Below are positions 27,936 through 37,883 of a DNA stretch of 64,000 bases, in pieces (the stretch's first letter is position 1; each line of letters opens with the position of its first letter). The notes below the pieces were generated by a model. It worked only from the letters and a program-made list of their open reading frames with translations, was not told the origin of the DNA and did not search any database. The DNA comes from Streptomyces griseoruber. Its GTDB lineage: Bacteria > Actinomycetota > Actinomycetes > Streptomycetales > Streptomycetaceae. The stretch is from positions 62,001-126,000 of the forward strand of contig NZ_KQ948763.1 in the NCBI RefSeq assembly GCF_001514205.1. Direction: 5' to 3'. The translations under genes were made by a program, and so were the position numbers.

Positions 27936-30151
27936 GCAACCACGCGCACATCACGTCCGTACCGGCGGCTTCGGAGCACGCCGGGAGGCGTACGTCCGTC
28001 CGCTCGCTGCCCACCTGGGCGGCACCCGCGGCACTCGGAGCCGTCATGGTGCTCGCGGCGATCCTGTACGGATGGGCCCCGGGTTCCCTGGGCTGGGGCA
28101 ACAGCTACTACTCGGCGGCCGTGAAGTCGATGGGGAAGAGCGGGACGAACTTCCTTTTCGGCTCCTTCGACCCGGTCGGCGTGGTCACGGTCGACAAGCC
28201 GCCGGCCGCGCTGTGGCCCCAGGTGATCAGCAGCAAGATCTTCGGGCTGCACGGGTGGGCTCTGATCCTGCCGCAGACGCTCGAAGGGGTGGCCGCGGTG
28301 CTGGTGCTGCACCGCACCGTGCGCCGCTGGGCGGGTGAGGGCGCGGCGCTGGTCGCCGCCCTGGTGCTCACGCTCACGCCCATCACCGTGGCCATCAACC
28401 GGGACAACAACCCGGACACGCTGCTGGTCCTGCTGCTGGTGTCGGCGGCGTACGCGCTCACCCGCGCCCTGCAGGCCGAGGGCAGGCCCGCGACCTGGTG
28501 GCTGTGCGCGAGCGGCTTCCTGATCGGCTGCGGATTCCTCACCAAAATGCTCGCCGCCTGGATGGTCATCCCCGCGTTCGCTCTCGCCTGGCTCGTGGGA
28601 GCGAGCGGCCCCTGGATGCCGCGAGTGCGGCGTCTGCTGGGCGCGGGAGCCATCCTGGCGGCGTCCTCCCTGTGGTGGGTCGCCATGGTCGCCCTGTGGC
28701 CGGGCGAGCGCCCCTATATCGGAGGCAGCACGGACGGCTCGGCCTGGGACCTCGTGATCGGCTACAACGGACTCGGGCGGGTCTTCGGTTCCAGTGACGG
28801 AGCGCCCCAGGGAATGGGGGGCGGAGGCGGAGGCGGCGGGTTCGCCGGCGGGTTCGGCGGCGAGGCCGGCCTGACCCGGATGTTCGACACGCAGGTGGGC
28901 GGTCAGATCAGCTGGCTGCTGCCCCTCTGCGGGCTGGCTCTGGCCGTCGCGGTCGTCGTGGCGGTGCTGCACCGCCGCGGGAAGCTGCCGGCCCCGGTCC
29001 CGCTGCCGGCCTCCGGCTGGCTGCTGTGGGGAACCTGGCTGGTGGTCTGCGCGGCCGTGTACTCGACTCAGAAGGGCATCTTCCACCCCTACTACACCAC
29101 CCAGCTCGCCCCGGCCATCGCCGCCTTGTGCGGCGGGCTGACGGCCGGCCTGGTCCGTGTGCACCGTGCGGGCCTCCGCTGGGCTCCGCTGGCCGGTGCG
29201 GCCGGGGTCGTGGTGAGCGTGGTCTGGGCGCTGGTGCTGGTCCGTCGTGTACCCGACTGGAACGGCTGGCTGGTGTGGCCGGTGCTGCTCGTGGGCTGTG
29301 CCGCCGTCGTCCTGCTGGTGCTGGCTCGACGGAACGCCCGGTTGCTGACGGTTGCCGCGGGCGCGGCGGTGGCGTCGGTCCTGGTGGCTCCCGGGGCCTG
29401 GGCGGTGAGCGTGCCCGGTTCCACCGGCATGGGCGGCTCCAACCCGACGGCCGGTCCGACGACGATGGGCTTCGGCGGAGGCGGCGGCATGCCCCGGCAA
29501 GGTCGGAACGGCGGAGGCCTGCCGTCGGGTATGCCGTCGGGCATGCCGTCCGGGATGCCGTCGAACATGACGGGCCTCCCCGCCGCCGGCGGGTCCTCGA
29601 GCGGATCCGGTGCACCCTCGTCCGGCGGCATGCCGTCCGGGCTGCCGTCCGGCATGCCCGCGGCGGGAGCGGGCGGCACGCCCGGTGCCGGCGCGGGAGG
29701 TGCCGCGGGCGGTCCCGGCGGTCCCGGCGGCGGGGAACTCACCGCCGACCAGCGCAAGATCCTCCGGTACGCCGTCAGGCACGCACCCGACGCACGCATC
29801 AAGCTCGCCGTCGAGGGTGGCGCCCTGTCCGCCAGCCCCTTCATCCTGGGCAGCGACGAGAACGTCATCGGCATGGGCGGCTTCACGAACAGCGACAACG
29901 CGCCGTCGGTGGCCCAGCTGAAGGAGTGGGCCGAGAACGGCGAACTGCGCTACATCCTGGCTTCCGGCACCAACGGCGGCGGGCCGGGCGGCATGTCCGG
30001 CGGATACGCCGAGCAGCGCTCCGACTGGATCGCCGACAACTGCACGAAGGTGCCGGCGTCGTCCTACGGCGGAACGTCCTCCGAGTCGGACAGCGGAGGT
30101 GTGATGGGATTCGGGGGAGTCAGCGTGCTCTACGACTGCGCCGCCAAGTAA
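27932..30151 (+). CDS. GT39/ArnT-like polyprenyl-phosphate-dependent glycosyltransferase
   Basis: A 739-residue membrane enzyme. TM1 lies near residues 30-48, followed by the first outer loop GWGNSYYSAAVKSM and then FDPVGVVTVDKPPAALW, with the acidic residue typical of GT-C enzymes. About eleven helices extend to residue 490. A Gly-rich loop lies near residue 295, and a long Gly/Met/Pro/Ser low-complexity linker with repeated SGMP units (about 29440-29740) leads to an extracytoplasmic C-terminal domain (605-739) with two cysteines (NCTK, YDCAA). It should move a sugar from a lipid carrier, probably made by the upstream GT2-GtrA, to a surface acceptor. Confidence 0.86.
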
Positions 30152-30201
30152 CCCGGGCCGGAGCAAGCGCCGCCAGACGGCAGAACGGATCAGCAGACGT
30201 C

Positions 30202-30945
30202 ATGACCGACAGGTCCCCAGCAGCGAGGCCGGGACATCGGCTCCTCGTGGTCGAGGACGAGCCCAGCATCCGAACCCTGCTGGAGGCCACGCTTCGGCTG
30301 ACCGGATACGAGGTGAGCAGCACCGACACCGGACAGTCGGCCCTCCTGGAGGTCGAACGCCTGGAACCGCACCTGGTGCTGCTCGACGTGATGCTGCCCG
30401 ACCTGGACGGCTTCGAGGTGACCCGCAGGCTGCGGGCGGCGGGGAACGACTGTCCGATCCTGTTCCTCACCGCCCGCACCGGCACCCACGACCGCGTCAA
30501 CGGCCTGCGCGCGGGCGGAGACGACTACGTCTCCAAACCGTTCAACATCGAGGAGGTCCTGCTGCGCATCGAGGCCATCCTGCGCCGAACGGCTCCGGCC
30601 ATCACGGCGCGGGTGATGCCGAGCGTCCTGAGCTACGCCGACCTGGAACTCGACGAGGGCGCCCACGAGGTGCACCGCTCGGGGGAGTACATCGCGCTGT
30701 CACCCACCGAGTTCAAGCTCCTGGCCTACCTTCTGGCGAACGCCGGACAGGTGGTGAGCAAGATCCAGATCCTCGACCACGTCTGGAGCTACGACTTCGC
30801 GGGCGACGTCCGGATCATCGAGACGTACGTCCGCTACCTGCGCAAGAAGATCGACCGTTTCGATCCGCCGCTCATCCAGACCGTGCGCGGGGTCGGTTAC
30901 AGCCTCCGCCTCTCCCGCGACCACGCAGGGACGCCGGAGCAGTGA
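30202..30945 (+). CDS. OmpR-family response regulator
   Basis: A 247-residue regulator. The receiver (14-128) has the acidic pair in VVEDEPS, Asp62 as phosphoacceptor (LLDVMLPDLDG) and SKPF. The winged helix (150-235) has YIALSPTEFKLL and the ending VRGVGYSLRL. It resembles MprA/TcrA-type regulators of envelope stress. It follows the GT39 gene by 50 bases and overlaps the kinase start (GTGA), so the regulatory pair travels with the glycosylation genes and probably responds to envelope changes. Confidence 0.88.
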   Translation: MTDRSPAARPGHRLLVVEDEPSIRTLLEATLRLTGYEVSSTDTGQSALLEVERLEPHLVLLDVMLPDLDGFEVTRRLRAAGNDCPILFLTARTGTHDRVNGLRAGGDDYVSKPFNIEEVLLRIEAILRRTAPAITARVMPSVLSYADLELDEGAHEVHRSGEYIALSPTEFKLLAYLLANAGQVVSKIQILDHVWSYDFAGDVRIIETYVRYLRKKIDRFDPPLIQTVRGVGYSLRLSRDHAGTPEQ

Positions 30946-32504
30946 CCCGCTTCCTGCCCCGGCCGTCCGGATCAATGAGACGACGCCTCGTCCTCGGCGT
31001 CACCGTCCTCGCCACCGCAGCCGTCCTGGCCTCCCAGGCCCTCGGCTACGTGGTGATGCGCTCCTGGCTGCTCGACCGCGTAGACGAGCAACTCGTCGAG
31101 TTCCACCCGCCGGCGCCGGCCTTCTACGACGCTCTCGACGGGACCCTGCCGACGCCGGGGGAACAACCGGACATACTGCCCTCGGACTTCCACGTCTACT
31201 TCTACGACGCCTCCGGGCGCCTCCTGAACGGCTCGCTGGGCTCCGAAACGAAGCCAGGGCCCCGGCTGGCCGACGACGCGCAGGACCTCGGTCTGCGGGA
31301 CGGGCATCCGGAAACCCTGCCTGCCACCAGCGGTGACGGCCGCTGGCGAGTGATGCTCAACCCCGGCCCCGGGGGCATGAACGCGGTGGTCACCCTGCCG
31401 CTGGACACCGTCGACGGCGCCGCCTCGAAGATCCTGTGGCTGAACGCGGTCCTGCTCGCCGTGACGATCGTCGCCCTGGTCGCCCTGGGCCGGTGGGTGG
31501 TCCGGCTGGGCCTGTTGCCCCTGACCAGGATGGAAGGCATCGCCCAGGACATCACCGCGGGCCGGCTCAACCTGCGGTTGCCCGACACCGATCCGCGCAC
31601 CGAGATCGGACGCCTCGGCCGGGTTCTGAACTCCATGCTCGACCGCCTCCAGAAGGCGCTGCTGGCCCGTGAGGCGTCCGAGGCCCGGCTGCGTCGGTTC
31701 GTCGCCGACGCGGGGCACGAACTGCGCACCCCGCTCACCGTCATCCAGGGCTACGCCCAACTCGCACTGCGTCCGGAGCGACGCCCGGCGCGGGAACTGC
31801 GGGAGGCCAACCGGTTCATCGCGCAGAACGCGCAACGCATGAGCCTGCTCGTCGACGACCTCCAACTGCTGGCCACCCTGGACAAGGAACCCTCGTACCG
31901 GAGGGAACAGGTCGATCTGCTGTCCCTGGCGGCGGACGCCGTCACCGCGACCGTCGCCCACAGCGCGTCCCACCCCGTCGACCTCGGCCCGCTGCACACC
32001 CCGGCTGATCCCACCGGAGCCGAGCAGCTCGACGTCGCGGAAACCGTCGGTGACCCGCACCGGTTGCGGCAGATCCTCGAGAACCTGCTCTCCAACGCCC
32101 GCGTCCACACCCCGACGGGCACCCGCGTCCACGTCCGCGTCGGCACGACCGAGGCGGGTCCCGGAGCCGGCGGCACGGACCGACCCGGACGCTTCGCCGC
32201 TTCACCGGCCCTGCCGGAGCGCACGCCGATCAGCGTGATCGAGGTGGCGGACCACGGGCCGGGCCTCGAACCCGTCGACGCGGAGCTCGTCTTCGAGCGC
32301 TTCTACCGCGCCGACCCGGCCCGCTCCCGCCTCCACGGCGGCAGCGGCCTGGGTCTCGCCATCGCCGCGACCATTGCCGAGGGGCACGGCGGCCGCCTCG
32401 AACTCGACACGACCCCCGGCCACGGTTGTACCTTCCGCCTCGTCCTCCCCGCAGCCGGCTCTGGCCAGGAGCCTTCTGAGGTGCGTCTTCGCCGTCGACG
32501 GTGA
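30942..32504 (+). CDS. Sensor histidine kinase
   Basis: A 520-residue membrane kinase. TM1 lies at about 17-37, an extracytoplasmic sensor of about 125 residues follows, then TM2 at about 165-185, HAMP, and HisKA with His259 (DAGHELRTPLTVIQG). HATPase follows with NLLSNARVHTP, a roughly 25-residue Gly/Pro-rich insertion (EAGPGAGGTDRPGR), DHGPGLEPVDAELVFERFYR and GSGLGLAIAATIAEGHGG. The core ends at FRLVLP. The last 15 residues, rich in arginine, are read through an opposite-strand LuxR remnant and are probably not native, so the original stop seems to have been lost when the locus was rearranged. Confidence 0.87.
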   Translation: MTRFLPRPSGSMRRRLVLGVTVLATAAVLASQALGYVVMRSWLLDRVDEQLVEFHPPAPAFYDALDGTLPTPGEQPDILPSDFHVYFYDASGRLLNGSLGSETKPGPRLADDAQDLGLRDGHPETLPATSGDGRWRVMLNPGPGGMNAVVTLPLDTVDGAASKILWLNAVLLAVTIVALVALGRWVVRLGLLPLTRMEGIAQDITAGRLNLRLPDTDPRTEIGRLGRVLNSMLDRLQKALLAREASEARLRRFVADAGHELRTPLTVIQGYAQLALRPERRPARELREANRFIAQNAQRMSLLVDDLQLLATLDKEPSYRREQVDLLSLAADAVTATVAHSASHPVDLGPLHTPADPTGAEQLDVAETVGDPHRLRQILENLLSNARVHTPTGTRVHVRVGTTEAGPGAGGTDRPGRFAASPALPERTPISVIEVADHGPGLEPVDAELVFERFYRADPARSRLHGGSGLGLAIAATIAEGHGGRLELDTTPGHGCTFRLVLPAAGSGQEPSEVRLRRRR

Positions 32505-32710
32505 CAGCACCAGCCGTGCGGCGATCTCGTCGTTCGTGTGCCCCGCGGCCACCGACCGCATGACCTCGCGCTCCCGTTCGGTCAGACCGTCGAGCCGGGG
32601 ATTCGGCCTCGGACCCTGCACCCGGCCTGCGAACTCGCGATCAGCCGCCGTGTGACCGAAGGGCTGATCAGGGCGTCACCCCGTGCGGCGACCAGTCGGA
32701 CCTTCTCCGT
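32454..32710 (-). pseudogene. Remnant of a NarL/LuxR-family response regulator
   Basis: Two adjacent frames carry the linker and the helix-turn-helix domain of a NarL-type regulator. The first has VRLVAARGDALISPSVTRRL (about 32698-32640). The second has LDGLTEREREVMRSVAAGHT and NDEIAARLVLSPSTAKTH (about 32594-32474). The receiver domain is gone and a frameshift separates the parts. The 3' end overlaps the end of the histidine kinase gene on the other strand. Confidence 0.75.
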
Positions 32711-32961
32711 TGCGCCGGTCCAAGGCATCGCCCAGTCGGCGGCGACGCCGCAGCGCACGACCTGACTGCACAGCCACCAGTCGCCATGCTCAGCGCCGGC
32801 CACACCCGGGGCATGAGCGGCGCCCACCACGCACGCTCCGCGCGGCGGCCTTGCACCCGACTTCGTCGATCACGCAGCTGACCTTGGGCTTTCTCCACGT
32901 GTTTCGAGTTTCAGGGTGCGCATGACCTCGTTTCGACGCTCGTCTGACGCCGATCCCGCAG

Positions 32962-33545
32962 TCAGTGGTGCGGTGGCGGTGACTGCGCCGTGGTCAGTCG
33001 GGTCGCCAGGGCGGTGAGGCGTTCGGCCAACCCGCCGGGGTGGGTTCTTGTCATGGCGGTGAGTTCGATGGTCGCCGTCGCGTGGCGGAGCGGCCTGAAC
33101 CGGACGGCGGGGGTGACGCGGACGCGGCGGCAGGCACGACGGTGACGCCGAGGCCGCATTCGACCATGGCGATCTGTGAGGTCCCGGCCGTCCCCAGTGG
33201 TTGGGGACGGGGCTGAAGCCGGCCGCTCGGCACAGGGCCGCCATGGCGTCGTGGTAGTCGGGTGGGATATGGCGGTGCAGCCATACCCACGGAGCGCCCG
33301 CAAGGTCCGCCAGGTCCAGGGGTCCAAAGGCTTCGGCCGCTGGATGGTGGACCGGCAGGGCGGCGACGAACCGGTCGGCGTAGAGCGAGGTCGCCGTGGT
33401 GCCGCGTACGGGGGCGGTCTGGCGCACGATCGCCCAGTCGAGTGAGCGGTCGAGGAGCCCTGCCGCGGCCTCGTGGGTGTCGATCCTGATTGCGGATCTC
33501 GCCGCCCTGGACGACACCGGCACCCCTGGCGAGGCCGCACGCGAC
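32962..33545 (-). pseudogene. Frameshifted LysR-family regulator, substrate-binding part
   Basis: The substrate-binding half of a LysR-type regulator is spread over three frames: AIRIDTHEAAAGLLDRSLDW and DLADLAGAPWVWLHRHIPPD (about 33490-33260), then TSQIAMVECGLGVTVVPAA (about 33185-33130), then VRFRPLRHATATIELTAMTR to a stop at 32962. The N-terminal helix-turn-helix is absent. At least two frameshifts separate the pieces, so no functional protein is possible. Confidence 0.72.
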
Positions 33546-33734
33546 TACCGGCGCCGGCGCGCGCTGCCGGCGCTCGGCCGCGGCTTCGGCGCCGGGGCGT
33601 TCACGGTCCGGTCCGGGGCTTCGCGGAAGGGACGGGCAGGCCCCCGGCCTCGCCGAGTCCCTGCTCATTCCCGGTCGGCAGCCGAACGACGAGACCACCC
33701 GCAGGGAAGGGCGTCGAGCCGGTACGCCGACGGG

Positions 33735-33857
33735 CGCGACCCGGCTGTCGTGCCCCCGCCCGTCGACCGTGGTGACCGAGTCCCCGGCGCCGAGGACCGC
33801 GCGTGCCCACCGCACTTCCTCGGCCGAGGGGGCGAACCCTGCGGCCACGGGGGAGAG
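33735..33857 (-). pseudogene. Fragment of a CoA-ester lyase (HpcH/HpaI aldolase, CitE-like)
   Basis: About 40 residues (AAGFAPSAEEVRWARAVLG and VTTVDGRGHDSRV) match the C-terminal signature of CitE-like CoA-ester lyases, where the usual sequence is close to PSAEEVAWARRV...VDGRMVD. Everything before it is missing, and the end is garbled. Confidence 0.5.
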
Positions 33858-34083
33858 CGTGTCCATGTCCCGTACGGCGGTGGTGACGCCGAGGCGACGA
33901 CCGGTCCGGAGCGTGCGCAGGCCAGGGCCGGGTGATCGTCCTGGCGATACCGAGCGGTCTTCGGCCTTGGGCACGGACGAGCTGCTCCGAGATCGGACCC
34001 TGCGCCGGCGCCCGAGTGCTCGCCGCCGGAAATCCCTACTGACCTGCGCATCCGGCCGGCCGCGGCCGTCGGTGCGGCCGGTG

Positions 34084-35466
34084 TCACCAGCCCGTCGAAA
34101 GCAGGTGGTTGAGGACGAGCGCGAGCACCGCCTGGGCGGCGAGCCAGGCGCGCGGGTGGGTGAGGAGCGCGCAGGACGGGAGCAGCCACAGGGCGAAGGG
34201 GATCCAGATGCGTTCCGTCTCCGCCTTGCTCATCCCGGAGAGGTCGGCGACGAGCAGGGCGAGCAGGGCCGCGGTCACGAGGAGGGCGAGGCGGACCGTG
34301 CCGTGTGCCGAGGCGCCCCGCCGCAGCAGGGTGGTCCCTGTCCGCCGTAGTCCCGCCGTCGTCGCCAGGCCCGTGATCAGCACCGTGCAGGCGAGATTGG
34401 CCCACACCCAGTAGCCGTACGGCCGTACTCCACCCGCTCCTTGGCGGTACCGGGTGGTCAGCAGCCGGTACGCCTCCCACCAGTCGAACCCGGCGAGCGT
34501 GAACACCGTCGGTACGACGGCCAGGCCGGCGAGCAGCGCCGGCAGCAGCACCGGCCGTTCCCGCACTCCGCGCCGCCCGAGCAGCAGCACCGCCGCGCCG
34601 ATCAGCGCGAAGAGCGTCAGGCCGTAGGAGAGGTAGCAGGTCAGGCCGAACAGCAGCCCCGACGCGCCCGCCGCGGCCGGGGAACCCCTGGTGACGGCCA
34701 GCGCCAGCAGCGCCACGGTCCACGCCGCCACCGCCGCGAAGTACGCGTCCGCCGAGGTGCCCATCCACACTGCCGCCGGTGCCAGCACCAGAAAGGGCGC
34801 CGCGCGCCGGGCGAGCCCCTCCGAGGCCAGTGCCCGCACCGTGATCAGCACGGCCACGCTCGCGGTGGCCCCCATGACGATGCACCAGACTCCGGCCCAG
34901 CCGCCGCCCCCCAGCCCGATCCGGTCGAGCAGGACGAAGGTGAGCGTGGCGGCCGGGGGATGGCCCGCGATGTGGGCGGGCCAGTTGTCGGGGGAGTGCA
35001 GCAGGATGTGATGGGTGAAGTCCCTCAGGGCGGCCGGGATGTCGTGGAAGCGGTCGACGGCCCGGAGGTACTCGTGACGGGTGGTGAGCCGCCCGGCGAC
35101 GCCCCGCTGCCAGCCGTCGATCAGGGCGAGACAGAAGGTCCAGGTCACCGCCGTGGCCCAGGCCGCCGGAAGCAGCGCGCGCCAGGGGAGCCGGACCGCG
35201 AGGGCGGGGCCGTACGCCACGGCGGCGGCCGCGACGAGCAGGGCCGCCGGGGTGCCGGGGCCCAGGTGCGGTCCCCAGGACGCCAGCAGCGGTGGCCAGT
35301 TGACGCGCAGCGTGCGGTCCGTGTCCTGGACGTGGCGGCCGATCAGCACGGCCGCCGTGACCAACAGGGTCGCGGCCCCGGCGGCGTACAGGTCACGGCG
35401 GAGGTCGCGGGAGGGGCGGCCGGAGCGGGGGGCGCGTGGCTCGGCGGCGGGCAGGGTGTGGGTCAC
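34084..35466 (-). CDS. Polytopic membrane protein, probable GT-C-type glycosyltransferase
   Basis: A 460-residue protein with about eleven membrane helices from residue 25 onward. The outer loop between TM3 and TM4 carries charged and histidine-rich residues (TRHEYLRAVDRFHD, THHILLHSPDNWPAHIAGHPP), the usual catalytic position of GT-C enzymes that use lipid-linked sugars. The last part has MSKAETERIWIPFALWLLP, a pattern I associate with actinobacterial mannosyl- or arabinosyltransferase-like proteins. The substrate is unknown. The GTG at 35466 is preferred because TAGCGT lies 8 bases upstream, indicating a leaderless message; an in-frame codon at 35502 lies upstream of that box. Confidence 0.72.
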   Translation of the reverse strand: MTHTLPAAEPRAPRSGRPSRDLRRDLYAAGAATLLVTAAVLIGRHVQDTDRTLRVNWPPLLASWGPHLGPGTPAALLVAAAAVAYGPALAVRLPWRALLPAAWATAVTWTFCLALIDGWQRGVAGRLTTRHEYLRAVDRFHDIPAALRDFTHHILLHSPDNWPAHIAGHPPAATLTFVLLDRIGLGGGGWAGVWCIVMGATASVAVLITVRALASEGLARRAAPFLVLAPAAVWMGTSADAYFAAVAAWTVALLALAVTRGSPAAAGASGLLFGLTCYLSYGLTLFALIGAAVLLLGRRGVRERPVLLPALLAGLAVVPTVFTLAGFDWWEAYRLLTTRYRQGAGGVRPYGYWVWANLACTVLITGLATTAGLRRTGTTLLRRGASAHGTVRLALLVTAALLALLVADLSGMSKAETERIWIPFALWLLPSCALLTHPRAWLAAQAVLALVLNHLLSTGW

Positions 35467-35581
35467 ACCCGCAGACGCTAGGCCGGGCGGACGTCCGCGC
35501 ACGGCCGCCCGGGCCGGACGTCAGCGTTTCGTCACAGGTCGTGGGCCCGTTTCGGGGAGTGCCGGGGCCTACGGTCGGCTC
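35467..35581. promoter_or_regulatory. Divergent pair of leaderless promoters
   Basis: Leftward, TAGCGT (35480-35475) stands 8 bases before the GTG at 35466. Rightward, TACGGT (35570-35575) stands 6 bases before the ATG at 35582. Neither gene has a ribosome site. The 115-base interval is the control region for both arms of the cluster. Confidence 0.6.
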
Positions 35582-36811
35582 ATGCGAGACGATCCACGGC
35601 TCCCCATGTCCCCCCGCTTCTGGCGCAGCCCGCTGCGTGGTCCCTGGTTCACGTCCGTGCTGGGCCTGGTCCTGCTCGTCGGCATCACGGTGCTGTTCGT
35701 GACGGGCCTGGTCTCGTACGCCGCCTACAACCCGGACCTGTCGCCCGTGAACGACAAGACACCGGACAAGGGGATCCTCGGCTTCTACCTCTTCGCCTGG
35801 CCGACGCACCCGCACTGGCTGTACCGGCTCGACCAGGGCGTCCACGTCACCCTCGGCATCACCCTGATCCCCGTCCTGCTGGCCAAGCTGTGGTCGGTGG
35901 TCCCGCGGCTGTTCGCGCTGCCCCCGGCCCGCTCGCTCACCCACGCGCTGGAGCGGATCTCCCTGTTGCTGCTGGTAGGCGGCGGTCTGTTCGAGTTCGT
36001 GACCGGGGTCCTCAACGTCCAGCTCGACTATGTCTTCCCGGGCTCCTTCTACCCGCTGCACTTCTACGGCGCCTGGGTGTTCTTCGCGGCCTTCGTGGCC
36101 CACGCGCTGCTGAAGACGCCCATGGCACTGCGCACCCTGCGCCGACTCCGCGAGGAGAAGAACGACCTGGTGCCGCCGCGTCCCGCCGAGCCCACCGTCT
36201 CCCGGCGGGGCGCCCTGTGGTTCGTCGGAGGCGGCTCCCTCCTGCTGTTCCTGACGACCGTGGGGCAGAACGCCGACAGCCTGCGCCGCACCGCCCTGCT
36301 CGCACCGCACGGCGGCGCCGACCCCGGCAGCGGACCCAACGGCTTCCAGATCAACAAGACCGCCGCGTACGCCGGGATCGACGAGGCGGAAACGGACGCG
36401 GACGCCTGGCGGCTCGTCGTCACCGGACGCACCGGCACCGTCCGCCTCAGCCGTGCCCAGCTCGCCGAACTCCCGCTGTACAGCTCGGCGTTGCCCATCG
36501 CCTGCGTCGAGGGATGGTCGACGTCCGACCAGTGGTGGCGCGGGGTGCGGCTGCGGGACCTCGCCGCGCTCGTCGGGTACGACGGCGATCCGCCGGACCT
36601 GTTCGTCGAGTCCCTCCAGCGGCACGGTGCCTTCCGGCGCGCGGCCCTGCGCGCCAACCAGGCGGCCGACCCGCGTTCCCTGCTCGCCCTGTACGTCAAC
36701 GGCGAGGATCTGTCCCCCGACCACGGCTACCCGGCCCGAGTGATCGTGCCCGCCGCGCCCGGCGTGCTCAACACGAAGTGGGTGGCCCGCCTGACCTTCG
36801 GAGACCTGTGA
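35582..36811 (+). CDS. Membrane molybdopterin-dependent oxidoreductase with a cytochrome-b561-like domain
   Basis: A 409-residue fusion. Residues 15-185 contain four to five membrane helices with histidines in HPHWLYRLDQGVHVTLG and FYPLHFYGAW, spaced as possible heme ligands. A short linker and a further helix (FVGGGSLLLFLTTVG) lead to a sulfite-oxidase-type molybdopterin fold (275-405) with the molybdenum-ligand cysteine Cys308 (IACVEGWSTSDQWWRGV) and ARVIVPAAPGVLNTKWV. It should pass electrons between a substrate outside the cell and the membrane pool; the substrate is unknown. The ATG has a -10 box 6 bases upstream and is probably leaderless. Confidence 0.85.
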   Translation: MRDDPRLPMSPRFWRSPLRGPWFTSVLGLVLLVGITVLFVTGLVSYAAYNPDLSPVNDKTPDKGILGFYLFAWPTHPHWLYRLDQGVHVTLGITLIPVLLAKLWSVVPRLFALPPARSLTHALERISLLLLVGGGLFEFVTGVLNVQLDYVFPGSFYPLHFYGAWVFFAAFVAHALLKTPMALRTLRRLREEKNDLVPPRPAEPTVSRRGALWFVGGGSLLLFLTTVGQNADSLRRTALLAPHGGADPGSGPNGFQINKTAAYAGIDEAETDADAWRLVVTGRTGTVRLSRAQLAELPLYSSALPIACVEGWSTSDQWWRGVRLRDLAALVGYDGDPPDLFVESLQRHGAFRRAALRANQAADPRSLLALYVNGEDLSPDHGYPARVIVPAAPGVLNTKWVARLTFGDL

Positions 36812-37287
36812 TGCGCCCGCCCCGGATCCCCTTCGGCAGCCCGGTCCAACTCCTGCTGCTCGCCGCGTCGTTCCCCCTCGCGGCCTACGCGGGGGTACGC
36901 CTTCTCGCGGACGACTGGTTCGGCGTGGCGTTGTGGATCGTGGGGGCCGCGCTGCTGCACGACCTCGTGCTGCTGCCGCTGTACGCGGCCGCGGACCGGG
37001 CCCTCGCGGCCGGTCTCGGCGCGGTCGGCCGCCGGGGGCTGACGATGTACGTCCGGGTCCCGGCGGCCCTGTCGGGGCTGCTCCTGCTCGTGTGGTTCCC
37101 GCTGATCAGCGGGACGGCCGACCGGCGTTACCGGTTGGCCACCGGGCTGCCGCCCGAGGGGTTCGCCGCCCGCTGGCTGTTGATCACGGCGCTCCTCTTC
37201 GGCGGCTCGGCGCTGCTGCTGGCGGTGCGGTCGGCGACGGGGAGGCCGCGCAGGGCGACGAAGCGGCGCCCGCCGGCCGTCCACTGA
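36811..37287 (+). CDS. Small integral membrane protein
   Basis: A 158-residue protein with four hydrophobic helices (about 8-28, 33-58, 78-100 and 120-140) and a basic C-terminal tail. I recognise no family. It starts inside the stop codon of the molybdopterin oxidoreductase gene (TGATG) with GGAG upstream, so it is translationally coupled and may be a membrane partner or electron-transfer subunit. Its last 160 bases overlap the opposite-strand methyltransferase gene. Confidence 0.75.
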   Translation: MRPPRIPFGSPVQLLLLAASFPLAAYAGVRLLADDWFGVALWIVGAALLHDLVLLPLYAAADRALAAGLGAVGRRGLTMYVRVPAALSGLLLLVWFPLISGTADRRYRLATGLPPEGFAARWLLITALLFGGSALLLAVRSATGRPRRATKRRPPAVH

Positions 37288-37883
37288 CCGGCCCGCTCCC
37301 AGCGGTATGCGTACCGCAGCAGGGCCGCGGTGCCGAGCCGCGCCCAGGGAAAGGGGGAGCCGATGGCGGCACGGGCGTCGGTGAGGTGGACGTGGACGCG
37401 TTCGTCGACGTCCACCGCCGCTGTCTCCGCGAGCAGCAGTCCGCCCGGCCGCAGGAGCCGGGCCGCCCGCTCCAGCAGCGCGGCGGGGTCGCCCCCGATG
37501 CCGATGTTGCCGTCCATCAGCAGGACCGTGCCCCAGCGGCCCTCACCGGGCAGCGGCTCGAAGACCGAGCGCCGCAACGCCTGTCCCCCGAGCCGGATCG
37601 TGTGGTCGACCGCGGCCTCGCTCACATCGATGCCGAGGGCGGTCCGGCCGCGCGCGGTGAGTTCCGCGACCAACCGTCCGGGGCCGCAGCCGACGTCCAG
37701 CACGGTGCCCTCGCACCGGTCCAGCACGGCCAGGTCGACCGCGTCGGCACGCGCGCACCACCGTTCCACCTCCAGTGGCAGCAGCCAGCCGTCGGCCCGG
37801 CGCAGGAACAGCGGCCCGCGTCCGGCGTGCAGGGCGGCGGCGTAGGGGCCGGCGGCCGCCCACGCGGGCACGGTGGTGCTCAT
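37128..37883 (-). CDS. Class I SAM-dependent methyltransferase
   Basis: A 251-residue enzyme. SAM-binding motif I is VLDVGCGPGRLVAEL near residue 63; an acidic residue ends strand 2 (LGIDVSEAA), and LLRPGGLLLAETA follows near residue 145. The acceptor is unknown. The ATG at 37883 overlaps the end of the DUF2064 gene, so it is the last gene of a three-gene leftward operon. The C-terminal 40 residues (after RRFVALRGLPVAD) look unlike a folded domain and lie on the antisense strand of the neighbouring membrane gene; the ancestral stop was probably earlier. Confidence 0.83.
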   Translation of the reverse strand: MSTTVPAWAAAGPYAAALHAGRGPLFLRRADGWLLPLEVERWCARADAVDLAVLDRCEGTVLDVGCGPGRLVAELTARGRTALGIDVSEAAVDHTIRLGGQALRRSVFEPLPGEGRWGTVLLMDGNIGIGGDPAALLERAARLLRPGGLLLAETAAVDVDERVHVHLTDARAAIGSPFPWARLGTAALLRYAYRWERAGQWTAGGRRFVALRGLPVADRTASSSAEPPKRSAVINSQRAANPSGGSPVANR

